From Cryphonectria parasitica EP155 (Eukaryota; Ascomycota; Sordariomycetes; Diaporthales; Cryphonectriaceae): a stretch of 64,000 nucleotides of DNA. The stretch lies in contig NW_024468915.1 in NCBI RefSeq assembly GCF_011745365.1, positions 2,458,653 through 2,522,652 on the forward strand, read 5' to 3'. Positions 10,609 through 20,844 of the stretch are shown here, one piece after another (the stretch's first letter is position 1; every line of letters starts with the position of its first letter). The position numbers and the translations under genes were made by a program. The notes beneath the pieces were generated by a model. It saw only the letters and a program-made list of their open reading frames with translations. It was not told the origin of the DNA and did not search any database.

Positions 10609-12910
10609 ATGGCAGACGACATGACCCGTAGGCGCTCTCCAATTCCATCCAGTCTTCAATCCAGGCTGGATGACCACCGGGAGGTCGTCGCATTTAAGAA
10701 GTCCCAAACTTCCTTCGCGATCGATCAGGTACTTCCTGGCTGCGGCGTAGTAACGGAATATGACCAGGGAGAGACCACTCGGTCCGTACCTTCAGCCGAG
10801 TAAGTTCGAGCTTTTCCAATCGTCGTTATGTCGTCTTGCGGATAGGTCTTTCTAAGTAGCTACATGGTAGATACCTAGATAAGCTCTTCTGTCCGTCACA
10901 GGAAGATAGCTCAGGGAAAACACAACCGATCCCGTCGTGGCAGGATGTTCTGGAGCTCATCAGCAATGCTGAGGAGCAGTACAAGGACAAAGGCGAAAAG
11001 AATAAGGCCCGCAGGGCTCTGCGGAAAGGACAAGATGTCGCCAATGTCTTGAACGGGCTCGTGGAGCTGATCCCTGACGAACACGGTCTTGGTGTTCTTA
11101 GGGTGGCGCTGTCCAAGATTTTCACAGTAGGATGCACCTCGCCGGCCATATTATTACTTCCTCGTCGAGGCAAACCAAGCAGGGCTAAGAGAAACTCTAG
11201 GGATGGATCGATAAGATCAAGAACCGCGAGAAAGTCCTGAGTGCTCTGGGTGATATCCCCATAACTCTCAGTGTCGCTCTCGAGCGATGGCACAGCTTCA
11301 AAACGGACGAGCAGCTCAAGAAAGCTACCAGGCAGCTTTACGATGACTGTATGAACGCGATTCGCAGGCTCATTGATATTTTGAACCACAAGCAGGGCAG
11401 CATATCGAAAACACAACGAGTCTGTTTCGTCCTCAAACAGGCAATACCCAGCCATGATGAAGCTAAGATTGATGAGATCCTTGCGACTGTCACCAACGCC
11501 AAGAAGACTGTGGACAACAATGTAGATCGACTCGACCGGATGAGGGCTGCAGACACACACTACAACACAGAGTTCGCTGCGTATCAAGCTATTGCGACGC
11601 ATCAGGCTATTGGGGACACGAAGGGCCGCATCATGGATGTTGATATGCATATCCAGACGCAGCACCAGGAAACCACGGCGCAACTCGGACAACTGGAGGC
11701 TAGGGTGGAAGCGTCAATACAGAAGGCAGGGAGTGATTTCTCGGCCAGGTTCTCGAACATAGAGTCACAGTTGGCGACCATGCAGGCCACCTTTGAGGCA
11801 AATTCCATGGGAGGTGTGGGGCAGATTCCATTGGTGTTAATGGAGTTCATGCAGAGGACGGAATTGATGTACACCTCACTTTATTATATCAGTAACGAGC
11901 AGGCATGGAAACAAAGTAAGTCAACACGAGCCTTGAGGTTCTTTCCGACTCTTTTCCATTTTGTCTAGGAACTTCATGAACCACCACACTGACCTGATCA
12001 CCTGGAAGGCCTCCAACCTATCCTGCCTCGAACTGCCAGCCCTAATCCTCGGTCGCCTTTCACGACCGTCACCCTTGAACAGCTCATAGACCTCATAGGG
12101 ATCCAGCCTCTCTCTATCGTTGAAGATCGCGATACGGTGCTTCGCAAAGGGCAGACTATGCCGCCAAATCTCCTCGGCCGGGGGCGGTACCTCCTTACGA
12201 GACCGAGATTTCAAGACTCCTTAGCCAGTCAGGCTTCGGATGTCCTCCTCGTCGATGGCCACTGTAAAGAAGACTGCGAGGGAAAGATTTCTCCGATCTC
12301 GGTGTTTTGCGCCTCGCTCGCCGCTATGATGATGCATAATCCTGCGTGCATGGTCTTGCATTTCTTCGCTGGCCAGCACTGCCTCGGCGACGACGACCCG
12401 ACCAGAGGCCCTCAGGGCCTGATGCGCAGTCTAATCTGTCAAGTGCTGCTGTATCCGAACCAGCCTCAACCATATTTAGACTGGCTGACGGACCAGACCT
12501 TTATCAAGGATGTCGCCGACAACAACATCAATGCGCTATGCTATCTCCTCAAGGAGCTCCTGCTGCGGACTGTGGGCGTGTCGAAGATATTGTTTATATT
12601 GGACAACATCTCCGAGTTTGAGAGGAGCCATGATGGGTGGTGTGATGAGATTGTTACCATCTTCTCCTTTCTTAACACTCTATGTAGCGGTCCGGTCCTA
12701 CCTGGGAGCCTTGTTGTCAAGCTTTTGATGACGAGCGCCGGGAAGAGCACGAAGCTTGTGGAGCATACCAACCCATCACAACGCTTGTCATTGCGAGCAG
12801 GTAATATAGCTAACGCTGAAAAGTCCGGACGGGCCATGGCTATGGAGATACAGAGATCCGTTTCTCCAGGGTTTGCTTGGAACCCACCTGAAAGGCCTGG
12901 CTACGAATAA
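10609..12910 (+). CDS. STAND/NLR-like protein with degenerate NTPase domain
   Basis: Reconstructed from four exons, 10609-10799, 10871-11126, 11201-11915 and 12009-12910, giving 687 aa with all phases consistent. Introns 1 and 3 have GTAAGT donors, and intron 3 has a CTGAC branch site at 11989-11993. Residues about 80-225 form a helical N-terminal region (GLGVLRVALSKIFT ... REKVLSALGDIP) like those preceding NACHT/STAND NTPases in fungi. About 225-370 looks coiled-coil. Residues 465-650 resemble a NACHT-type core: VLLVDGHC..., QGLMRSLICQVLL, a Walker B-like KILFILDNISEFE, and a sensor-1-like VKLLMTS. A canonical GxxxxGKS/T loop is absent; only a GKIS remnant (479-482) is seen. There is no C-terminal repeat domain. 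Fungal relatives are implicated in non-self recognition; that role is inference. The start is uncertain. Confidence 0.65.
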
Positions 12911-14127
12911 TGTTGTGCCTTTTTTTGACGCAGTCCATAATTTCTCATCACGCGAATCGACTCATATATAGTGCCTAGTACTGAAGAATGCTGAATTTGT
13001 ATATGGCCGTTGAGTCGATGGGTATGTACTGTCATTTTTGTGTATAATGTGGGACTTTATATGAGACAAATATTTCGCGGCAAGATTATAATGAAAGGAA
13101 CCTTGATTATCATGTGGTATCCAAGTCTGCATGTGCTTGGCTCTTGTAATCTACTCACCTAGAATGATGACCAAGCACCGGTTTGCAGAAAGGTAGGGCA
13201 ACAGATCTGTTTTGCATTCTTTCTATATGAATTAGGAGTCACCTTTGCGTGACAAGTCTCTGCTGCAATAGGTATAAATTGGATTGGAGGTCAGTTGCAT
13301 AATCTGTAGCGATGGTTGTAAAAGTTGTCGAGTCAATGTATGAAATGGTCGGTGCATTGCCAATGCCGACCACTCTCTCCCATCATCTTCTGAAACTCAA
13401 TTAGTACATAACATAGTGTCATTGACTCCAAGACGTTTCCATTCATCGAATTGTTGAAAGCTGTGGACAATCGACGAGATCCATACTATCTGGGACGTTG
13501 ACTCGCCTCACTAGCCGTCCCCGATCTCAGCCACAGGCGGTGGGGGCCAAGCTGCTGCAAATCCGGGGATAATAGGCGACATTAAATGTTCTTGTTTGTT
13601 CAACACAAGCAGTCAGCTTACTTTACATGCTTGTATCACTCTAATGTGGCCAACATTAGCTTCAACCTCAACCACACCTTGGTCATCTTTCCCCCCCTTA
13701 CACATTATGAACAGACAATTCCTCAGCACCTTGCAGCAACGACGACGACACCGCCCATTACAACCCTAACCCGAGTCTCGTGCATGCTTGGTTCTGACGC
13801 TTCGACCATAGTAATGGATCCAAGAAAAGAGGCGCCCTTGCGTCTTGGCTTTGCTTGGACCAGCCCCGTCCCCGCAATACAGCTGAAGTGGTTTCAATGT
13901 TTCTTCATAGTACATACTGTACTATCGATGCCAGCTCACGTAGCCCCTGAATGCTCACTCTAGTGTTCTGGAAAAATAAAACATAAGTAAAGTGTTTTCC
14001 CTTCCTTGGTTAACAAGACTCTTGAGACATGTAACTCGTGATCATTAACGAACCATTCAAGTCTGTTTACGAATTGTTAAAGTAGAACGACTCGTCCTGA
14101 TCATAGTTTAAAAGACGAACCGCCGCC
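12911..14127. other. Intergenic region
   Basis: About 1.2 kb, AT-richer than surrounding coding DNA. It probably includes the 3' UTR of the STAND-like gene and the promoter of the PLC-like gene. The 125-codon ORF at 13586-13963 shows no recognisable motif. Nothing else is supported. Confidence 0.55.
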
Positions 14128-15664
14128 ATGCCTAGCAAAGGAGTCCAGGCGTACACATATATCGCCGCCCCAGGCTGCTCGATCGAGCTGTCGGTGCCAG
14201 GCCAGACGGTCGTCCGCAACGAGCTCCGCCAGTTCTGGAATGGCGACCTCGAGGTCGAGTCCGGCAAGATCCACGGCCTGTTCAACGAGAAGGGCAAGTT
14301 CACCTTCAAGGTCCTCCACAACGGCAAAGTCATCACGGAGCAGTGGATCGAAGTCAATGCCCTCACAGGCAACGCCTCGGGCGGTACCATGGACACCATC
14401 GCCAAGACGCAGTCCGTCCTGCACAAGAACCCGGACGTGATCGTCTCTTACGGCTTCTACGAGTCGGGACAGGGCTATGGGCTCCTCCCTGGCCGCCATC
14501 AGTGCTACATCACCGTCACGCCCGACTTCTCAGGCTGGATGGGCAGCGCCGCGCCGCCAGGATCGCCACAAAAGGACCAGCCCTTTCGCCGCTTCGTCCT
14601 GCCCGCCGCGCACGACGTCGGCATGAACAGCATGCAGAACTGCGACGTCATCATCAAGCACGCTGGCGGCGCTGTGGTGCGCACCCTGCTCGCCAACGAC
14701 AAGACGTTTGCCCGTGTCTTGTCTGAGGTTACCGATAAGGTCTCAGGCCCTGCCGTCGCCGCATTGGCCCCGGATATCGTGTCCAGCCTTGCCATCACGC
14801 AGAAGGACCCGCTACAGTCTATGCTGGCGCTGGGTGCGAGATATTTCGAGTTCAGGCCTGCCTTTACGCACAAGGAGGTCAGGCAGTATCTGCCTGACAA
14901 GCTTTACTTTCAGCATAGTGCCATTCCTGGCATGGCGTACGATGACTTCTTGAATGGGGTCGTGCAGTTCCTTATGGACAACCCCACAGAAATTGTTGTG
15001 GTTCAGCTGCGTTGGGATGGTATGTGCTCTCTTCAAGAATGTCTCGGGAATAAATGAGAACAAATGAGAGAAAACAAAAGAAGACATCAGAAATAGCTAC
15101 TGACCATCATAATCAACAGGTGTCCCTGCTGCCTGTGAACACCCCTCAGAGCAGCAGCTCGGGGACTACCTCCAGGCTGCCCTGCGCCGTGGGGATGGCA
15201 ACCCGCACAAGATCACCACAGGCAACTTGGACGACCTCAGGAACAGGACCATCGGCGATATACGGCACGACGGCAAGCGACTGATCATGCTCAACAGCAT
15301 CGACTCCATCTCGACTTACACGGATGCCGGCAACGCCACGCTCAACGGCGACAGCATCGTGGCCGGCTTCGGGCAGGTCCTGCACCCAGACTGCTGCGGC
15401 GGGCGCGGGTTCATTAACATCCAGTGCCAGGCCACGGCAACGAATATTCCAAAGGCTGTGGCATACAGTGTGCTTGAGGCTGGGTCTACGAGCAGCTGTT
15501 TGCTGGCCACGAAGCCTACTTGTGATTCCAAAACGCTGCCGTGGGTGAGGGACAATTTGCTGCGGGCTTGTGGCCGTAATGATCTTGTGGTGGTCATGAA
15601 TGATTTTATTGATGGGGCTACGGCTGATGTGGCAGTGGAGCTGAGCCGTCAGAGGTTGAATTGA
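14128..15664 (+). CDS. PLC-like phosphodiesterase (TIM-barrel family)
   Basis: Two exons, 14128-15019 and 15120-15664, give 478 aa; the GTATGT donor and CAACAG acceptor restore RWDG-VPAACEHPS. The start has a strong GCCGCC context. Residues 1-145 form a beta-rich N-terminal segment I cannot assign. The PI-PLC X-like region begins near 155 with LPAAHDVGMNS, placing a candidate catalytic His at 162. It continues with ARYFEFRP (the usual RYxDIRP position) and a second candidate His at 263 in LYFQHSAIPG. PTEIVVVQLRWDG and the C-terminal WVRDNLL segment also fit the superfamily. No signal peptide or membrane segment is seen, so the protein is probably cytosolic, unlike secreted bacterial PI-PLCs. 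It may act on phosphoinositides or GPI lipids, but the substrate is unknown. Confidence 0.75.
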
Positions 15665-16506
15665 TTTACTACCGTCAAGTGTTTTAGCCCAGATGGGAAA
15701 TGATGTTGCGATTGAGATTGTCTGTTTGCCATAAGTCTAGTCATCTGGTTTTGGAAATGTGCTCTCATAGTTGTCTCTCTAGAAGAACAACTCGACAAAC
15801 TGCTGCAACAATTAACCACAATCAAAGCAATCCAGGTTGAAGCAATTAATTATGAGTACAAACATGAACCAACCTTTGCATTGACAAAAAGATGACTATA
15901 TCTTAAGTACTTAAAAGCAAACAAGGATGGCGACCTCAATTCCCTTGTATTGAAATCTCCTTCAGTCCATTAATATTTAATGGCGGTCTCTTCCTCCTGT
16001 CTGAAGGGTCTGGTCAGTACTTGGGCATTCTTTCTAGTCACTTCTGAATGATTCAACCAACTTTGACAGAATGTTCGACCGGTATCGAAAACATTCCATC
16101 AACTTCATGTACACCTCTACTGTGTTGTGTATTAAGCAATGTCACTAGATATAATTTTCACCTTGACCATTGTATCTGAACCTCATTCTTTCCTGCATTG
16201 TTTTCCGACTACAATAACAATAGTAATAATGAACCCAGCCATGCGTCGCCAGTCACAGCCTGAAGTGAGCCACAATCTCAACATTTGTCAAGATGACCAC
16301 CGCTATCCCCCATTTCTTCACCACCGCCTCCTTCAAGTATATAATACTGCTACCACGGCACTTATCCTGCCAAGAAAGGAAAGAAAAAACAAACCATTAG
16401 CACATCATTACCGTGCCCTTCTCAACTCCCTTTCACGTAAACCCCCCTCCCCCCTCTCTCTCCGCCTATTTCTTTATCGTTACTACTCCTTCATCATATC
16501 CACTCC
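15665..16506. other. Intergenic region
   Basis: About 840 bp, AT-rich in its first half and strongly CT-rich from about 16430 to 16500, next to the following start codon. It is read as 3' UTR plus promoter. No gene is supported. Confidence 0.55.
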
Positions 16507-17325
16507 ATGGCTCCCCAGCCTGTCACCACCCGGTCTGGCCGGGACTACTCCACCTACAACAACGCCCTAGAATACCTCCAGGACGTCAACGAGCTGCCTA
16601 GGTTCTACAAGGATGTCCTCCAGAACGACTGGGAGCGCAATGAGCGCGTGGACCGCCGCCTGCAGGAGGCTCGTGTCTGCCGCCCACTGCATTGGGGCAC
16701 CAAGGTCGACCCTACCGAACCCGCCATCAACCGCGGTTTCACCAGTCTGAAGGTAAGCAACAGTCTTGCCCCAGGGCCGAAACCCAACCCTCGTTTTCCT
16801 TTTCCTTTTCCCCTTCTCCTTCTCCTCTTACTAGATGCTGTCGAATATGCTGCTAACTTCCCCCCCCCCACACCGCCAGTTCACAGTCAACCTTCCGGCT
16901 CTCTTCGTCTACGTGACGGGCAATGCGCACAATGAGGATCGTGCTTGCAAATCGGCCCGGTGCAGTGGCATCTTTGCCACCTGCGTGACCGCCAAGGTCG
17001 CCCACCAGCCCGGCCTTCCAAACACCATGCGTAAGTCTTCCATCCTTTGGCTTTGCACTCCAAACTTACTCCTGCGTATCGTCCCCCCCCAAGTCTTCCT
17101 TTCTTCTCTTTTTTTTCTTCTCTTTTTTTTCTTTCTTTCTTCCTTCTTCTTCCTTCCCTTTCTTTTCATTTTTCAATCACATTGGAAGATATGTCTCCTC
17201 AAGCAGAGATCTGTCGTGTTCAGCCAGCTAATCATGCACCTTATCTCCTTGAAACAGGCACCTCCTGCGCAGCGTGCATGTATAATGCGAACAACACCCG
17301 CTGCGGCTTCAACCAGGGCCATTGA
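16507..17325 (+). CDS. Small Cys-rich DUF3716-like protein
   Basis: Three exons, 16507-16752, 16880-17030 and 17258-17325, give 154 aa in frame. The GTAAGC and GTAAGT donors are good, and both introns are strongly pyrimidine-rich; the second is 227 nt. The C-terminal part has a regular cysteine pattern: ACKSARCSGIFATCV, then TSCAACMYNANNTRCGF. This CxxxxC-x5-C ... CxxC-x7-C layout resembles the fungus-specific DUF3716 domain and may bind zinc. The N-terminal half includes YLQDVNELPRFYKDVL and is otherwise unassigned. No signal peptide is seen. DUF3716 proteins are often found in multicopy or near mobile DNA in fungi (general knowledge, not checked here). Function unknown. Confidence 0.65.
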
Positions 17326-17749
17326 CTCCCCAGCCAGCCAACAGCTGGACCTGTTGATAGCCTCAGTTAGCTGCCCTCGCGGCTTTTCTCTTCCTTTCTC
17401 TTTCCTCCTCAAGGCATATGCAATACGAGCCCTTTAGCCCTCACATAGGTTATACAGACCTCTTGTCTTCTTTTCGATCGTTCACGGTAGTTGATTTCGT
17501 GCCTCGACCCTTGACTATGGCAAAAACCTCGAGTTCAGCCTCGAATCGCGCTCAACGTGGTTCAATTCACCCAAAAGCAACAGAAAGGACCCTAAAGCTG
17601 GCCCTTTCAACCCATTCAAGCTCTTTAGGATACACAAGCCATCCTGAACCTAATAACTGATGGACTCTGCTGACCAGGATATCGTAAACTAATCCGTTTA
17701 CGAGAACATACAAGACATCCCAAGCGTTGAAGAGGCATCCACAGCCACG
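17326..17749. other. Intergenic region
   Basis: About 420 bp between the DUF3716-like gene and the gag-like ORF. The open frames here are short and without motifs. Nothing further is seen. Confidence 0.5.
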
Positions 17750-18115
17750 ATGGCATTCAAAATGGACGGCACAAGGGTGATGTCCATTCGACACAGCGTC
17801 CCAGCGCTTCTGGGCGAGGAGAATCTCGAGGACTGGAGCATCATGGTCGAATTGATCCTCCTTTCACACGAGTACCTTCATTACATCCTCGAGTCAGTCC
17901 CTGAGCCTGACAAAGCAGCTGATCCTGATAGCTTTTCAGCTTGTATGTGGCAGCCAGCGCAGGTTGTCACGATGCTTCAGAGCACACTCCACAAGATACG
18001 AAGCACCCTCACCAATGCGGGCCTTAACCCGAGGGAGCGAGACTCGTATACCATCTATCAAGCCGTGATGCGTACCCGGCGAGTCCGACCGTCTACGCAG
18101 CTATATAGGCTATAG
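17750..18115 (+). CDS. Small gag-like ORF, possible retrotransposon remnant
   Basis: A 121-codon ORF. The stretch VPALLGEENLEDWSIMVELI followed by a helical segment resembles the start of Copia-type gag proteins (pattern LLxGxNYxxWxxxMxxxL). No zinc knuckle, protease, integrase or reverse transcriptase follows, and no LTRs were recognised nearby. It is therefore either a decayed or domesticated gag fragment or an unrelated small hypothetical protein. It lies between the DUF3716-like gene and the HET gene, a setting where transposon relics are common. The family call is from pattern only. Confidence 0.35.
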   Translation: MAFKMDGTRVMSIRHSVPALLGEENLEDWSIMVELILLSHEYLHYILESVPEPDKAADPDSFSACMWQPAQVVTMLQSTLHKIRSTLTNAGLNPRERDSYTIYQAVMRTRRVRPSTQLYRL

Positions 18116-18481
18116 CCATTTCCATTTCCAGTCAGCTGGGAGTGGTCATTCCTTTTAGCTATCGCGTACTAATTCTACGTTTCCTGGCGTCCCACGCTTA
18201 GTTGACTACCTTTTTCTCTCCTCCTCATCTTTCACTCACGATATGCACTCCTAATTGACTGCTGACTCTTCATAAACAACTGTTGTGAGATTCTTCGTCG
18301 TGTCACTGCTTGTTTCCCAAGATGGTAGCTGGCCCAGGGGTGTGGAAGACTTCATCAGCTCACAAAGTCATCGCACGTCCGACAGATCCAGGCAATATAA
18401 CCTAGCAGGTGTAGAACTTCACCTTGATCTTCTGATAGCTCCAAAGCAAATCATCCAAGTAGATAGACATCCTAAACTGAA
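18116..18481. other. Intergenic region
   Basis: About 370 bp separating the gag-like ORF (+) from the 3' end of the HET gene (-). CT-rich near 18210-18240. No gene is supported. Confidence 0.5.
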
Positions 18482-20844
18482 TCACACCAATTCCATCTTC
18501 CTCGTGGCAACCTTGATCACATAACATGACCTTGTGACAGAATGCCCAATGCGCTCATATCTTCCCGGGCCAACCTCTTTAAGGACCAGACAAAATAGGC
18601 TATCACCAGAACCATGTAGATATCGCCTCGCCAAAGGCAGCAGATACACATTCCTACCCTCAACCTTTTGGTCTGAAGTGTCTGGAGACACCATAGTAAT
18701 CATCCTCACCACTTCTCCCAGCCGATTCTTTCCAGCAATGTGTAACCACACCAGTTCCCTCGTCCGTCCATCATCCCCACCGCCACTCTGCGCCTTTTCC
18801 TCCGGCATCTCCTCCATCTCCTCTTCACCCAGCGTGACCATATCCAGCCCTACATCCGGCACCACTCCCACGTAAGCAAACCCCCTCAGCGGCCGGCCCA
18901 AGAGCGTCAACGTCGCCTCAGCCAGGTTGCCGAACCGGTTCGCCCCTGCACACCGCCACTGGACGTCAAGAACCTCCACCACAGCCTCGCTGCCCGCCCC
19001 GCTGTCCGCGACAAAGTCGTTGGAGATCTGCAGGGGAAGCACGCGCCTCGCGTCTCGGAAGGTCGACCGCGGCAGCAGCTCGCAGCTGGCCCATGACCAT
19101 GTCGGCGCACGGTATTTCGTCTGCCGCACCGTCGCCTCGCTGCCGCGGAGAGGGTCGTCGGGCCGCCACTGGAGACACTCGAGGAGGCTGTGTCGCCAGA
19201 TGCCGCCAATGTAGTCGTCGCCCAGGGTGCGGGCGAGGCGGGCTGCGAGGCCTGAGATGGCGTCGAGGCGGTCGGATTCGAAGGAGAGCTGGCGGAGGGA
19301 GTATTCATTTAGGATGCGGTACCAGAGGGTTAGTATCTGGCGCTGATTTCCTATGGTTGTGTTGTGTGTGAGTTGGAAACACTTTGCCTTCTCCAGAGTA
19401 CTGACTAGAGAAGTACATTGGCTTATCAAAGACAGGAAGACAAACCTTTTTCTATACTTGTGCTTGGGCTCGCAGGGTCCATAGACCTTACAATGCCCCC
19501 AATGATACTGAGTGTGCAGTCCCTGTCCAGTTCGGTGCTCAGCCCTCCATCGACGGTGAGCCGGTTCGACGACACATCCAGCCTGACACCCCGAGGACAA
19601 CTCTCCGACGCACTCATCTCACCACATTCAAAAGACAGCCAGTACGCATCAAAGAACAATGTCCGTCTCGGAAAGATCCTCTCTTGCAGAATCCAGCCGC
19701 GGTAGTCCAGGTGCGACTTGTTGGTCCTCAGCACAGGCGCCAGATCGATAACGACCTCCTTGCGCTTTCCAGCTGGGAGACAGAGCGTCGCCTTGATCTT
19801 GAAAGGCCGGGTGGATGCGCCGTCTCGGTCGGACCACAGCCCTTCCAGGACTTCTGTCGAGGCGGACAGGTTGAGCTCGGCACTCTGGTAGTAGTCGGCC
19901 ATCTTGGGAATTTCAGAGGCCTTGTCGGTGTTTGAGTCTTGGATGATGCAGAGGGAGTCGATCCAGATGTAGCGCAGGCCTAGCTTTCGGGCTGTGATGC
20001 ATGCTTCTGCGAAGATCTTTGGTAGCAGGTTGATCTGTATGCCCTTGGTCAGGTGGTCGTCAATGTTGGATGTCTCTGTGAAACAAGTGTAGCTTGGGTT
20101 CCACCGGTGACTGAGTGTGGCATATTCCACTGTCCTAGTGCCGTCAGATAATGCGACGTTGTGATGCTTTGTGGTGTCAACTAGAGTAACGACGCCTTTC
20201 GACTTGTCGATGGCCTGAGAGACATCGAGCAGTCTTGTTGGCGTATACCCAGCCTCAGTCGATCTCTTGCCACAGTTCGTATGCTTATTCGTGCAGTTCT
20301 CGATCCATTCCCTGGCGACGGCCATCGATTCATCACTTCCTGTCGACAAGTCTAGCAAGTTTGGGCTAAGAGAAACAGCCGGAGATGCTATTGTTTGTGT
20401 GTCGGACGCAAAGGGTTCCTCAGTGCAATACCAAGCCGATCTGGAGATCACCTCGGGATTTCGAATGCGAATATCATCTGTACCCAGTGGATGTGCGAAA
20501 CTGACATCCTTCGGTGCGTCCTCCGTATGAGATTCATCCTCAAGGAACTCCCACTCGTCTGACCTTTCACCATCTCCGTCATTCCTGTAATACAGCCAGA
20601 GAGATATGTCAGGGAAATTTCCCACGCGACTGTTGTTGGCCTGACGCTTCACTGGAGCAAATTTCTTTCGGTTCTCCAGCATGCCATGGAGAACGGTACA
20701 CAGGTGACAGGTGCGCTTGTCGGCGCATTGTTTCAAGGAGGCTTCATCAGGATGGATTTTAGCTTGGAATTCGACTGGACTATCACCGTCCAGGGCCGGT
20801 TCAAAGACGACATTTTGACACTGGTGGCAATCAGTAGGAGACAT
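18482..20844 (-). CDS. HET (heterokaryon incompatibility) domain protein
   Basis: Two exons on the minus strand, 20844-19446 and 19350-18482, give 755 aa. The 95-nt intron (GTTTGT ... CATAG) joins SIEKG-NQRQILTLWYRIL in frame. The HET domain is clear: YATLSHRWNPS at 241-251, GLRYIWIDSLCIIQD at 289-303, and RGWILQERIFPRRTLFF near 382-398. The segment YSLRQLSFESDRLDAISGLA after the intron is the usual conserved helix following HET. The N-terminus has Cys pairs (CHQCQ; CADKRTCHLC) that could bind metal. HET domains trigger programmed cell death in fungal non-self recognition, usually under control of a partner NLR. No NACHT or WD40 domain is fused here. Which signal it senses is unknown. The neighbouring STAND-like gene makes a functional link conceivable but unproven. 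Confidence 0.9.

Noticed and set aside
11966..11990. Apparent premature stop suggesting the STAND-like gene is a pseudogene
   Set aside because: The stop disappears if the acceptor at 12007-12008 is used. That intron has a proper donor and branch site and keeps the frame, so the gene is probably intact.
12911..13600. AT-richer stretch as a possible RIP-mutated transposon
   Set aside because: The AT bias is mild and I see no transposon coding remnants or terminal repeats, so it is read as ordinary intergenic DNA.
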